NCBI GenBank assembly: GCA_033782935.1
Contig: JAWQEG010002452.1
Location: forward strand, 126,501-190,500
From: Petrolisthes cinctipes
Lineage: Eukaryota; Arthropoda; Malacostraca; Decapoda; Porcellanidae
Direction: 5' to 3'
DNA length: 64,000 nt
A program made the position numbers and the translations under genes. Positions 1 through 13,400 of this stretch are shown piece by piece (position 1 is the stretch's first letter; every line of letters begins with the position of its first letter). Below the pieces are notes generated by a model. The model was not told the DNA's origin, made no database searches, and saw only the letters and a program-made list of their open reading frames with translations.

Positions 1-44
1 ATATATCATGGTCATACTGATATAAAATGGATTAATATTTCATT

Positions 45-82
<38 letters not shown>

Positions 83-121
83 AATGAAATATTAATCCAT
101 TTTATATCAGTATGACCATGA
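1..121. repeat. Short palindrome around a (TA)n core
   Basis: Two arms of about 43 bases, roughly 5-47 and 79-121, are exact inverted copies that flank an alternating TA tract. The arms contain ATCATGGTCATACTG and its complement. It could be a small MITE or a hairpin-forming microsatellite. The window edge hides any target duplication on the left. Confidence 0.75.
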
Positions 122-993
122 TCGCTAAGATTTGTTAATTTTGTTTCCAGACAACAATTATTACTATATTTTCTAAGAAAAGACTTTTTCAGTAAATGTG
201 CTATTGCTGTGGAATACATATATGTTTCTAATAACAGTGAATTAACTTGCACAGTCACATAACCGCTAGGAATATAAAGGCGAGGAAGTTTAAGTAGGGA
301 AAGAGGGCCATTCAAATGTCACGCCCATGACGTTATTGGCAAGGCGGAAGTACTGAGAGATATGAGTACGTAAAAACGGAAGTAACAACATAATTATAGC
401 TTTCCGGGACATTGGTTATAGGTAGAATAAATGAAAATGAATACCCATAGCAAACAACCCAGTCCACTTATATGGCATTCAACATTAGCAGTTAATATAT
501 GCAGTGAAAGTAAGTGTTTCTACTCCTGCGTCCTTCATTCTGATTAGTCCATACGACCTCGACATAGTGGCTCAGCCAATCACAATACAGGTAACAGGAG
601 CAAATGATGGCCAACAATATCAGTGATGCACACGCTGAGTATTTCACGCTATATTGGGCTAGATGTTGCTGACGTTTTAGGAACATTTTCAAAAATCGTA
701 TGTGTTAGAATTAAGACAGCATTATAAACCATGAAACTATTATCATATCGACAATAATATGTAATAATGATAAGGCTAGAAGCTGATAACAGAAAAATAA
801 AAGATGAAAAATACTTGAGGTACATTGGGCTATTTGTTGGTGTATATTGGGCGGGTATTGAGATGGTGGAATTGGCAACCCTGACATAAACAAACCATTG
901 GTTACTCGAGTGTCAGCTGACGTGGTTGAAGAGTATTTTATAACGAGGGTTGAGGGTGTGGTACGAGGGCGGGGTAGAGGAGGACGTCACAAA
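122..993. other. Upstream region of the TLCD3A-like gene, no gene seen
   Basis: No coding exon can be supported here. Several short open frames occur on both strands but none has a recognisable family or coherent splice sites. The last part presumably holds the promoter and 5' untranslated region of the gene starting at 994; no TATA box is obvious. Confidence 0.4.
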
Positions 994-1803
994 ATGCTAG
1001 AGACTGTCAAGACTCAGCTGGCGGTTGGTGCATATGCCTTGGTTGCATGGTTTGCACTTTACCTGTTGATTGCCAGTGTACTGCGCATGTGGGTACGAAC
1101 CAATCACCTTCCCATTGCCCATCGTGCCCACATAGCAGAGAGCTTCGTGTCAGGAGTGCAAGGAGTGGCGTGTGCCATCGTGGGAGTACTAACGGTGAGA
1201 GCTTGTTGGCATGATGTTATGCAAGTTCGGTACCCCCTTGCTGTCTACTACTCCTCCATTGGGATAGCCTATTTCATCTACGACCTCTGGGCCATGTACA
1301 AAAGCCATGTCTCCAGGACTGATACTTCGTGTGAGTTTGTACACTGCCTGCTGTCCTACCTGAAGAATGACGTGTTGATGATAGTACACCACCTTACCAT
1401 TGTGATGCTCCTCTTCCCTGCCATCGTCTACCATTCCCCCATGGGACACTTTTTCGTCGGTTGTTTCTACTGCACAGAACTTTCCACCCCATTTGTCAAT
1501 GCCCGGGTCATCCTGAGTCGGCTCGGGCGGAAAAATTCCAAGATATATGTAGTGAATGGCCTGCTGATGATGACAGTGTTTGCAATGTGTCGCGTGGCCA
1601 TGTTCCCCGTCATGTATGCCGTGTACCTGAGCCAGCAGACTGTGGCACCCTCACACATTCATGCCCTGGCCTCCATACCCATCATGTGCCACCTGTCCTG
1701 CCTTTTGGTCCTTGCACCGCAGATCTACTGGTTGGGACTCATGGTCAAAGGAGCCCTGGCTGTCATGAGAGTAACTTCACCTGAATTTGATAAAGATGAC
1801 TGA
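994..1803 (+). CDS. TLCD3A: TLC domain-containing membrane protein, TLCD3A/FAM57-like
   Basis: A single uninterrupted reading frame encodes 269 residues. It is strongly hydrophobic with about six to seven probable membrane helices, as in TRAM-LAG1-CLN8 (TLC) proteins of the endoplasmic reticulum or plasma membrane. Recognisable TLCD3 features are the His pair at 132-133 in the VHHLTI segment, the run FVGC..CTELSTPFV near residue 160, and a C-terminal LAPQIYW segment. FAM57/TLCD3 proteins are linked to ceramide and membrane-lipid homeostasis; activity here is inferred from family. The start was placed at the ATG at 994 because it has A at -3, and the frame upstream of it opens only with a non-ATG codon. 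The lack of introns is notable beside its intron-rich neighbours. TLCD3B remains an alternative name, as vertebrate paralogues cannot be separated by eye. Confidence 0.88.
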   Translation: MLETVKTQLAVGAYALVAWFALYLLIASVLRMWVRTNHLPIAHRAHIAESFVSGVQGVACAIVGVLTVRACWHDVMQVRYPLAVYYSSIGIAYFIYDLWAMYKSHVSRTDTSCEFVHCLLSYLKNDVLMIVHHLTIVMLLFPAIVYHSPMGHFFVGCFYCTELSTPFVNARVILSRLGRKNSKIYVVNGLLMMTVFAMCRVAMFPVMYAVYLSQQTVAPSHIHALASIPIMCHLSCLLVLAPQIYWLGLMVKGALAVMRVTSPEFDKDD

Positions 1804-2659
1804 TACAGGCTAAAAAGTAGAATACAAAACTACTAGTCACATTGTTCAGTTTGAGAATATAAAGTATACAGTATGTATATAGAAGTTTGGTTTAGAATTT
1901 TAAGTAATTTTCTGATCTGAAAGTATTAAGTTTTGTTTCATTCTAGCCATAATTGATACAGTGTAAATTGTACATACATAATCTTGCAGCTCTTTTTAAA
2001 AGACTTTGTTATAGGCCTAATATCATTCTTGCCCCTGTGTACACTGTAATGATGTTAATTTTCTTTGAAGTTTATATTTCATCAACCGCCCAATATAGGG
2101 AGGCGTATTTTTTTATGAAAGTATCATTTCTCTTGGTTAGTCTAAAAGCTATAGCAGAGTAGGGAGGGGGGGTTGTCTCAGTCCTAAAAGATACTTCATT
2201 AGGCTCTGAAGGCTACTCCAATCTCAAAGGGCACTAGATTAGGGCTCAGAGGTTTCCTAGTCCAGCTAAAGCTAGGTTTTGTTGGCTTTGCTGGGCACTC
2301 ATTATAGTATGCCCATTTTAGATTTAGGTTGGAAATACATGTAAACTTCAAAGGGTTAGAAAATGCAAACATATGGAAGCTACGTGAAAAAAAATTGAAT
2401 TTTGGATACAGAGGAATGGTAAATGAAACAACAGTTTAAGGAAAGTCTAACAATATAGAGAAAATGGATGATGAAAATATTCCTCATAATATCTCAACAT
2501 AATTATTTTCATAAAAGTGAGACAAACAACATTAAACATATATGATGGAAAAAGACTTACAGTGGGGAAGAGTACAGTACTGTACTGGTTGTCACTTTGG
2601 TGAAGGGGAATATGAAAATTTTGAGCCTTTCATGTTAGAACAGGGGTTCATGGAGGCGA

Positions 2660-2720
2660 TTCATTTGTGGCCACCCCTTCGGGGCTTAAGGCATCTGGCA
2701 ATAGATAGATAGATAGATTC
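2660..2720 (+). mobile_element. LINE 3'-end fragment with (GATA)n tail
   Basis: The stretch GTGGCCACCCCTTCGGGG followed by a short spacer and an ATAGATAGATAG tail resembles the 3' ends of the LINE copies at 57110-58640, where a GGCCACCCCC...GGGG segment is likewise followed by a GATA-type tail. Only about 60 bases remain, in the plus orientation. Confidence 0.45.
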
Positions 2721-4827
2721 TTTGATTCGTACAGGTACTCTAAGAGGGCCTGTAACATGATCACATGCCAGTACCATACCAGTGCAGTAGAAGTTTTGCT
2801 TTAGTACCTTGTTGAATGGGAATGTTGTATGAGACCTTTAGGGTACTTGTAATTGAAGTACTGTACTGTAATGGATAATCAAATAATCAGTATATACTGG
2901 ACTGTATTACCAACTTGAACTCTTTCCTTCATCTCACTGATCTTTATGATATGTGATATTAAGTAAATGCATAATTCAACTGATTCAATACCTTGTTCAT
3001 GGAAATGCATAATTTTTGTATATGGCTTATTCAGGAAAGTTGAATTGCTTTGAGGATCTTCACTGGCACTGATCCCATATATCTGTGGTATGGGTTGAAA
3101 ATTGAACTTTAGTTTATATCAATTTCAGCCCCTAAAACAGAATTTGCGTGAGTATTTTTTATCACCTTACACCCCTACGAATGTGTTGGCAAGTGAAGAT
3201 TTGTCTGCACTGTTGCCTGACTGGTTATCTAAACAATCAATGGTATTAATTGATGGCCTTCACAGATTTGAAGAGAGGCTAATTTACAGTACAGTCACAG
3301 ACTTAAGCTTCATCTCCTTTTACCTTCCAGTGCCTCATAACTTAAGAAATAAATTCTGAGAGGAAAGACAAATGTGTTCGTACATATACTGTACATGTAA
3401 ATTAAGCTGCAATCTTCCTTATGTATTCAAGACAGTAGAGCTTATAGATTAGCAGAGAAGTCATAACTGATCATGATTGTATGTAAATGATAGCCCTTGA
3501 GTACTTGTACAGTACATACACTGTACTGTACGGTACTCTATTTTATTCAGTGCTTGTGATATACTGTATTTGCAATGGTACCTGGAGTAGTAGATGTGTA
3601 AGGATATGAAACTTCACAAACGTGTCGAGCTTGGAAAGTGTATACAGGTGATATATGATATATATATATTTTCAGGAATCAGAAAATGTTATGAAGGATG
3701 TGGTATGATTATTTTACTTATTGAAAAATTTCTATTACACTATAATATTAGAAGTAGAGGACATTGATTTTATAAAATAATGTCAAGGATGTAGAGTTAT
3801 ATTGTAATACTGGTAGGCATTGTACCATATAGAATATCAGATTATTATTATTATTATTATTATGTATTTTTCAAAACAGTTGTCTCTAAGGATATGTAGC
3901 TGTAGTTTCTGATGTTCCTGTCATGAATTCAAGTTTTAATGGAGTGGAAATTGTTGAGACCTCTTTGTTGTTAATATAAACATCTTGGTAACATAACAGT
4001 TAGTCCATTGACAATGGTTGTTCTATATCCATAGTCATAAAATATATACTGAATGAAGAACACTAGCATCCACCTGTGTTGTGCCGTACTAGTTTTGAGT
4101 ATTTGTGGCTGTACTGTCCACCATCCACAAAGCTAAGACAGCAACAGATCATCACAGTCAAGGCCATATGCAAGAAAGGTTGTGGACCTATTGCTGAGAC
4201 AATATGACAGTGACCAGTTGTAATTACTGTACTTCATGCATTGTACTGTATATGAAGTTATGATACTATACATGTACAGTAATCCAATTTTTCTTTTTTT
4301 CTTTTTTCTTTTTTACCTGGCTAAATTTAATATTGTTGCTTCACCTGTAAATGTAATGCAATCCAAGACAAATTGCACCAGTTATTTGCACAAGTTACTT
4401 ATCAGCAACTTATAAACACTGAAGTGTAAAAGATGTGTGTCTCAGGTCATATTACTCACTCATTAGTCTTTGTTTAGCCCATAACTTTTATTGTGTATGG
4501 CCCTGAATTAAACATACAATTGGATCTTGATACAATGCTAATACATTTGCATTTCCAATTTGATACAGGCCCAATTCATCACCTAGTCTGTATGGTAACA
4601 GATGCCTGGTGGTCTAAAGTGAAGGAACGAGTTTAAAATGATGTGATGGAAGAAATTAAATGGTCATGTTAGCTAATATCAAGGCTTTACTGCTTTGTGC
4701 CATTGGTCTGTTGTGCACACTAGATAATGAGACTATCTGCTACAGTAACAAGAACAACATTGAGATTGATACTGTAAATATTCCTGACGTAGTTGCAGTA
4801 TAAACTACGGTACATGTATTCTCAGGT

Positions 4828-4829
<2 letters not shown>

Positions 4830-4878
<49 letters not shown>
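4830..4878. repeat. Poly-T tract
   Basis: About 49 consecutive T residues. It could be the poly-A tail of a minus-strand retrocopy, but no recognisable insert is attached on either side. Confidence 0.8.
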
Positions 4879-4882
<4 letters not shown>

Positions 4883-7800
4883 AAGATGCACTGCATAAGA
4901 CCAGGGAATTTTGCATGGGTGGGAACTCATGCCTTAAGTAACTAACTCATGGCACAAGTGTCAGAAATTGCCTTTGTGTCATTGGGTATTGTGTGTGTTC
5001 TTATTTTCATATATTTATGTCCTCTGTTGGTATTTTGAAGTATTTCCTAAGTAAGGAATATATTAAGATCTAAAAACATCTACAGGTACTTTAGTTATGC
5101 ATTGATAGGACCTTATAGACAATAGATACCTATGCAGTATAGTCTATACAGTAGTATTTAATGCATAAATTATTTGTTGCAATATAATTAAAAAGTTTAT
5201 AATTATTCCTGCTTGAGCCAAACTGTATTTAACTGTACTTTACATTATTGCATAATAGATATATAAAAATGTCAGACATGTTTGTTATGTAAATGAAAAG
5301 TGAGATCATGATTTTGGGTCCAATATATAATGTGTAAAGTGCTCTATGATTTCCAAGTCTGTGCCTAGCTAAACTATTAATTAACTGTCGCAAAGTTGAT
5401 AAATATATAGCATATACAGTATATATTATATAGGCCTAAGTAGTTAAGATATACCGTATATTATGCTGCGTTGTATTTGTGCAAATTTTATGAAATTGAA
5501 TTGTAACCCTTCATTAGTTGCCGAAGTGATAAGACACTAACCTGTGCATGTACATTACAGTATCATGAAATGTGATGAGAAATGAGTGTCCTGGCTATAA
5601 TTGTTGTCTCTCAGTCCTTCTCCACTCAGGCATTACCGACCATATATATCTTTCATACAAGTTCTCCTTCTGTACTTTCCAAAAGATTTAAAATTCATAT
5701 ATACTGTATCAGTAATTGGAAAATAATTGCTTATTGCTAGTTCCAAGTACAGTAGGTGAACAGTTATTAGAGTTTTCTACATTTAATCTCCACTGTCATT
5801 AATCAGTATTAATAAAGAACTGTACAGTATAGTACTGTCATTCTTATATTGTGCTGTAGCTTTTATGTATGTATGATATTCATCTTGCTGCATGCCTAAC
5901 TCATGAAGTAATTCTCGTTAGACATTTAGAACCCCACACAGGTTTTCTCTAGGATAGAGAAGTATGACTGTACCTCCAGAAGAAACATATTTTTGTACAG
6001 AAATTGAAGAGTGAGAAGAGTTCAGTCTTGATCTGCTTGTGTTTACATTGTTCCTAGTTGTTCAGAAGGTAAGTTCAGTTTTATCCTAGTCTTGACACTG
6101 TAAAAAGTCTTTAAGAGCCATATGCAAGAAAAGTCAGTTGCAGATAATAATGGTGACTTGTATAGGGGCTACTGTACATAGGTCTTAAAATTGAGCCATT
6201 ATATTGGTACATTGTCATAGCTTTGTGACTTTTAATGCATTCAGCCCTTAGTCTTCAAATAATTATTATACTGTAATAGAGATCTCACATTTGAAATATG
6301 CTTGTCTTCTCTCATAAAAAATAATGAAACTATTTTAATTATTAAAGTGCTTAAAAAGTCAGTTTGAAGTTGCTGTGAGTTTCATGACCTAGAATGCCAG
6401 AATTGCACCCATTGTACCTTTGTACCATTCCATATTAGGACTGTGTATGTGTGTGTGTGTGTGTGCCAATTACAAGTTGTCTGCTATAGTTGTTAGTAGT
6501 TTAGCCCTGTGACTTGCAAATTTTTGACCTGATGATTCCCATATGAAAAGACACTACACTAGCTATCAAAAATGCAATTGAACCTTGATTGAACATAACC
6601 TAATTATTCTTTATCATTATCAACCATCATTAGTTAACTCGCTGAAGAAGTTTTCCACTCTGTTCCCACCCCACCAACCCCTCTGCTGCTTGTTAGTGAT
6701 TCCCACTTCATGGTGCAGTGGTAGTGTTATCTCCTCATCATCAGGGTCTGATACAGTACGTGTCATTGTACATAAACTTTGTGGGGAGAGGTAGTGAGTG
6801 CCCTTCTGTAGACTTCTAGCCAGTATGGTCTAGCTCGATAGGATGTATTTCTACCATTTTCCAATCCACTATGTCCACTATTGTTATCTCATCTTTCTCC
6901 TTTTCTGTGTACCTTAAGTGGATACGAAGCATGGTACTGTACTTTATCATAAAAATGAAGGAAAGGATTGCACCATCCTTTTGGATTGAAGGTAAACATT
7001 GGTTAACAAGAAAATCACCCACATAGTCTGTAGTACAGACAGTTGTACCTATTTATCAAATATTGAGAATACACCTATTTGAATACATGATGGAGTAGTG
7101 TCACTTCTGTCTCATACTCACTGAATTATGACCAAAAAGATATAATAGAGTTTTCTGCTACCCAAGATTTTAGTACTAAATTGATATGAATTAATATGGT
7201 ATTGGTATTGAAGGAATTTTTCTAGTTGTGTGTTGTGCTCTTTCCATTCCATTTCCCCACTCATGTTTAATCAAGGTCTTATTGCTTGAATACTATACAT
7301 ATATATGCAATCTCATGGACTATGTTTTAGTCAGATACATACAGTAGATGATACACCCGACATTATACCAAAGATGTACAGTTACCCACAAGAATCAGTT
7401 TATACAGTGCCAATTTGAAGGATTGAATGATTTTATGGTCTGGCCATACATATAGCATTGCAAAGTGAATTCGTAATGTTCTTTGGTTTAAACCACAACA
7501 ACTATAAACTGCCTTCATTGTCACAAGTGACATAATACATACTGAATTCCTATTCTGTGTCTAGTGTTTGATGTGCATTATTTGTTTATTTACTTCATTC
7601 TTATTATCAGTGTGTATACCAAGACCATACCATTCTCATACTGTACATTGTTATCCCTTGATTTTTTATCCAGGATAATGTCTGAACATTTTATCTGGTA
7701 AAATGTTAGGTTCATTGAGACATAGAACCTAGAAGAATTAGTGATGTAGCTATCATACGGTATTGTAATGTGAAGTTAAAATGAATGAATACATAACTAA

Positions 7801-8625
7801 AGGGATTGTTCTATGGTGGTATCACAAAATAAATACTCTGTTCAGGAATAATATTGGAGTGGATACCAAAAGATTTGCAGTTAAATTGTTGTGTATGGGT
7901 CATTAGTTGGTATATGTATTGAAAGTAAAATGCTAGTTTAATTACAAAGAATGTACAGTAGTTAATACTGTACCAGTATGTACTGGACTGATATACAAGG
8001 TATTCTACTTAAAATGTTGGTACATTTATGAACAGATACTTTACTGCAGACTATCCCCATGAAGCAGTACAGTCTGATAAATTGTACTACAGTATGTAGT
8101 TATGAAGTTAGTGATAATTTCTTTTGATTACAGTACAGTATATAATTATGTTGTTAAATGTAAACAAGGATTGTAGGGCTGGAGACTAAAGTGCTTTTCC
8201 TGTCATTCAGTAATCTCATCAAAATCATCTAAAAGGTCTGTGTTCTCTGCAGTTTTATCCAGAATTTAGGTAATTATTGTATTACAGATCAAGTTATGCG
8301 TTTGTGAACAATATGGCCAAATTTTCTGGCCTAAGGTTTTAAGGAGTGGAGTGTTTATGCAAGTCCTGTTCTGTGATAACAAGCTATCAGGTGTTACACT
8401 CTATCTTCCTTACTCACGATATCACCCTGAGTGGAGGTTCCAAGCTCAGTCTTTGTGCTGGGACGGTTCACATTCAGGATATTTTGCTACTCTGTTTGGA
8501 TATTGATATTTGGTATTACTGTGTGAATTACTGTTGGGCAATACCAAATGAAAAACCTTAATTGGTGTTTTTTTTATTACCTATATTTGCCGATTGATAA
8601 TAATGCAAAGTGGAATACTGTGCAC

Positions 8626-8893
8626 GGACACCCGAAAGTACTAATTTCTCACCCCCCCCCCCCCCCCCCCCCCCGCCTAAATAGTCAAAGTCAAGGCCTG
8701 TGACGACCGGGCGAACGAACACACGACATCCAACTCCTCTACCCCGACCCCAGTGGTTCATTTGCTCGAAGTATTAGAAAAAGTGAAGCATTGTAGAGGA
8801 GTTGGATGTGGTGCGTTTGATTGCCCGGTCGTCACTGGCCGTGACTTTGGCTATTAAGGGGGGGGGGGGAGAAATTAGTACTTCTGGGTGTAC
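8626..8893. mobile_element. Foldback MITE with poly-C/poly-G blocks
   Basis: Two arms of about 105 bases are imperfect inverted copies separated by about 50 bases. Each outer end reads ACACCC followed by a segment containing AAGTACTAATTTCTC. The left arm then has a run of C and the right arm a matching run of G. Further inside, both arms carry GTGACGACCGGGC and ACATCCAACTCCTCT or their complements. No target duplication could be fixed. Confidence 0.65.
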
Positions 8894-10379
8894 ATTACCA
8901 CCACCAACAAAAGCACAATCTCCTTATCTGCCAAGTTATGAACCATGTATGGTACGTAGAGCTTCACAGGCTCATGAACTAAAGTACCAGACATGTTTAC
9001 TAATTTGCTCACTGGATATTGTAGTCTTGAATCGTGAATGTTTGATGATTATCCTTCGGGAAGCAATTGGTGAGGCTCCAACGCTTTCATTAGCATGTCT
9101 AGTAGAGGGAAAAATATGTAATCATGAAGACTACTGTACTTGTAGATTCTAACTATCTCATCATACAGTAGTATTGTACCACTGACCTTCTTGTACAACA
9201 GGAAACGGACAGTTCCTTACTGTTTATCCTTTCAACATTTATGTACAGTCGGCAATACATTTAAATTAACTATAATCTATTGGGGAGTTCCAATACTTTT
9301 TGTTGACGACTGTACATCTGGTTATTACCCCCAACTCCCTCGTCATACAGTTTCATAATTTCATCTATCATAACATACTCGATCCGTCTAAAATTATACA
9401 TTTATTTACAATAACAATAGACACAATAGAACTCATGTCTCCTCAGTGGGACACATGGCCTAGTTTGGTAAATGTATTTCTACAATTTTATTTAAAGATT
9501 AGAAGTACTGGAAAGAACATACCAGTATAGAATCTATAGATCTCGATGATAACATAGTTCCTATTTTTTTATTTGAGAAATGCCTTCCCATTAGGTGAAA
9601 CAGATGCAGCTCATGCAAATCTATTATGGATTGAAATATATTCATAGTCTACAGCATAAATAAAACATTTCTCTTGCACTGTTCATTACTAGAGTACAAT
9701 ACCTATATACTGTACACTTGGTTCTTCATGCAAACCATTTTCAACAACTTCCCATAGAAACAAAGATACAAAAGCAAACAGGAACATGTCCAGGGCTATT
9801 CAAAATAATTAACATTATTTAAAATAAAGATATTTATTTGTTACAATAACGAATAATTTGCAATGCATAAGAAAAACAGTCCATATTTTGTCTCGCCTCA
9901 TAAATACTCTAGGGACCTCCTCAAGTTACTTGAGTAAAGTTGACAATCATTAAATTCCTCCCATACTAATTTCAGCATATCTCTACAATCCAGTGACCTA
10001 GAAGACCAGCTGCGGAGTACTATGTCACAGGGCCCATTGCGACCCAACCCAATGGCAAGGAGCACTTAGTTATACCAAAGCCCAATGAGGTGATCTTATA
10101 AAACCTTCCATCATATTGATAAAGCCTTTCTAAATACAACTGCATGTGAAACGGGTATATAGTACAGCATCTTGAAACTTGAAGGAAGGCAAGGGAACAC
10201 TTTGTGGCAATGCTACTCTACACAGTAAGATTTCCTAACTTACAAAATGCTGGAATCCACTACATACATGATATACAGTAAATGGAACCTATAGCTAACA
10301 TGAAACTCCTAGGACAATTCAATCCCCATTCCTTTATAGCATGTACCAGTTTCATACATGAGCAACAGCAAGAAATTAA

Positions 10380-10385
10380 TTTATT
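10380..10385 (-). promoter_or_regulatory. Probable PLPBP polyadenylation signal
   Basis: On the minus strand this reads AATAAA, about 83 bases beyond the PLPBP stop codon at 10468-10470. Position and hexamer fit a short 3' untranslated region. Confidence 0.5.
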
Positions 10386-10467
10386 TAACATATATAATAC
10401 AATACATACATGTAGGGGTATTTCAGTTTAGATAAAAGATGAACTATGTACAGTATGTCAAAAACAC

Positions 10468-13400
10468 TTATTTCTTATACTCCCGAGCTCCAAAAATTGT
10501 GCTGCCAACTCTGACATTGCTGCTGCCGACTAGAATCTGCAACAAAGAAAATCCAGCTTTGAGACAATAACAAAGACTTTGTGTATCAAATAGTGTCATA
10601 GATGGAACTATTGTCCAAACCTTAGGAATTCATAACAAATGAAGGAAAGTATTTTAAGAGGAAATGGTCAATGATGAGATGCAAAATTTTTATTGGTTAC
10701 AGAGTTGGATATGTTTAACTTACCTATAAATGGCCAACAACCACTGCAAATCTTTCATCTCCAGAAGCAATAATTTTCTCCGGGGACATAATGGGTAAGT
10801 GCTCTTTCTTATTCTTTCCATTATTGCAAAGGAATTACAATATCAAGTCAACTTGTAATATGACTTCTATGAGAAACTGTATTTTTTTAAATTAAGAAGC
10901 TGAAAGTCACAATTAATACTCACTGCATGTTCAAAGTCATTAGACATCCCCATAGAGAGTTCCAGGTCTTGGGGTTCCTTGCAAAGAGTCTCACACACAC
11001 CAGCTCTGCATTTCAGTAATGTCTGGAAATTTTATAACGACTAAGTACAGGATTTATTCATCTAATTTACTATTCATAACGTTTCTTTCTCTATTTTCTC
11101 CACATACCTGCCATGTTTTTCAATGTTGAAATTGATGTTTTTTGTTTTTGTTTTTTCAGTTTATTGATCTCCAAAGAGAAAGTTAATTCTACCTGTCTTA
11201 ATCTCACAGCAATTTACTACTGTATGAGGTAAATAGTCTAGAACTAGATTAACATTACAGTATTTCTTTTGTACACTGTATGTGGTTAGCTTGCCTACTA
11301 TATGCATTTCCACAGAGACATGGAACAACTATATGGAAATATGTAAGTCCTAATACAGTGTTACGACTACAGTGTATTTTTTCCAACTACAGTATTACTC
11401 TTGTTATTTCTTGATTTTTAAAACAAATGCAATTGTGACCAATCAAATTAAGATTTACAGGGAAATTACTGTATGATGTACAATGGGTTGTCATACACTG
11501 AAGTCAACAATCATCATGAAATGTATTCATGTTGGTGTCATTATCTTTTGGCTATCAGTGAATTGTGCTACACATTCACTGACTCAATTTCCAAGATGTA
11601 ACCCTCACCTGGAAGTCTGGGTTGGGTCCTTTGGAGAGATCATGGTCAAAGGCTCCAATAGTCATGAGACCCAGTAACTCCAGGTTGGAACAGGTCTCCA
11701 CCACATGAGTGGCCAGCTCACCTACTTTATCAGGGGAAATTCCACTCTTGTCTGTTGAAATGTAGATTATTATTACAAGCTGTCTCTCTGTGTTTGAGGA
11801 TTAATGAGGAAATTAATGGTATCAGTATGCACTTCAGTTTTACTCATAAGATCATAAGAATTTAGAAAACTGCAGAAGGTCAGCCTGTTGTCCTCCATTT
11901 GGACACAACAAATAGACCACAACCACAGTGTACAAACAATATATCCGATCAGTGATGGATTATGCAAGCCCTGCCTGGGCCTCAAACTTCACTGAGACTC
12001 ATCTCAACACTCTTCAGACCATACAGAACAGAGCCCTAGAGATAATCACAGGCTGCACAGCCACCACACCTACACCATGAAACCAAAGTCCTCAAGATCA
12101 AGGACCACCTTGACATGATAGGTACACAAACACTTGCTGCAGCCTCCACAATCCCACACCACCCACTGCACTACATGGCAAAACACCCACACATGCCAAG
12201 GAACATCAAAACAACACCCAGTACACGTTACCATACACAAATACTATTATCTCTTACACCCTGTACAGCCCAAACCAGTCTCCAAAAACATATCCATAAT
12301 TAAATCACTCATCAGTCCATCCAAACACAAGAATAACACTCAGTTGCTTGCATGACCTCCTGACATCCACCCATTCCCTTCCCCATGAATCCTCCCTTCC
12401 CCTTGAGGACAGAGTCTACCTGGCCAGGCTGTGGTGTGGCCACCACATATCAGAAGCTGGATGGAGCCATTGTAGATACCTGTCCGGGATGCAACACAGC
12501 ACCCCACTCTATTAAACACATAATGGAAGACTGCAATGTACAGTTGCGTGCACCAATCGGTATCCCCCCTCTTTTCTGAAGCCCATGGTCAGAGAAGAGC
12601 AGAGAATCGAACACAGTATTGCAGATTACCTCCTTCTGGTGTGTTATGGATGGCATTGGTAATTCAAGTGAATGTTTAATCATACATATCAACATCAATA
12701 GTCAGTGATATCACACCTAACTGGCAACTATCCCACCCAGCCCCATTATGAAAGTTGCCGTTAGGCGTGATAATACTGACTATTGATGTTGAAATCTGTG
12801 ATTAAACATTCACTTGAATTACCAATGCCATCCATAACACACTAGAAGGAGGTAATCTGCAATAATGTGTTTGATTCCCTGCTCTCCTCTCACCATGCTT
12901 CAGCCGATTGGTGCACGCGACTGTACACAACCACATTCACCAACAACACAACATACACTCTCTGAGGGCACTGTGGGAAAGCCCGGTTCAGGCCATGGCC
13001 TTCCTCAGGGGCTCGGGGCTGCTCGGCCAGACAGCTTGAGGAACTTCAACAACAACAACAATTAATAGATAAATAGGGTAAAAATAAGGTATCCGTAAAA
13101 TAAGTCAGTGAAGCAACTAAATAAGCTAAAAGGGTAATAAAATATCTAATGTACTCAACAACCCTCTGTAACTGCTGGGCTCTGCTCTGGGCTTCACTGA
13201 TCTTACTGCTAAACTCGGGAGGACCTGAGGACACATCTTGAGGCTGACACAGTTTGACCATGACTCCTCACCTTTCTCAATATAAGAAAAATAAAAAGAT
13301 AGCTTACATCTTTCTGTATCACTTACTTTCTTCTCCACTAGTATTAACTTGAAGGTAAACCTTTAGTTTCTTGTCACCTAACAACTTTTTTACTGCATTG

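Larger units (their letters stand above)
1804..9900. other. Long intergenic region with microsatellites and repeat fragments
   Basis: About 8 kb downstream of the TLCD3A-like gene holds no supportable exon. It contains a possible polyadenylation signal AATAAA at 3348-3353, a LINE-tail fragment near 2660, an (ATT)n run near 3841-3863, a T-run of about 49 at 4830-4878, a (GT)n run at 6442-6465, and a foldback element at 8626-8893. Short ACTGTAC and GTACAGTAC motifs are very frequent. Small open frames, for example 3102-3359, 8346-8561 and 8802-9152, show no family resemblance and are probably chance. Confidence 0.5.

Noticed and set aside
898..993. N-terminal extension of the TLCD3A-like protein upstream of 994
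   Set aside because: The frame is open but begins without an ATG; the first ATG at 994 has good context and matches the family start.
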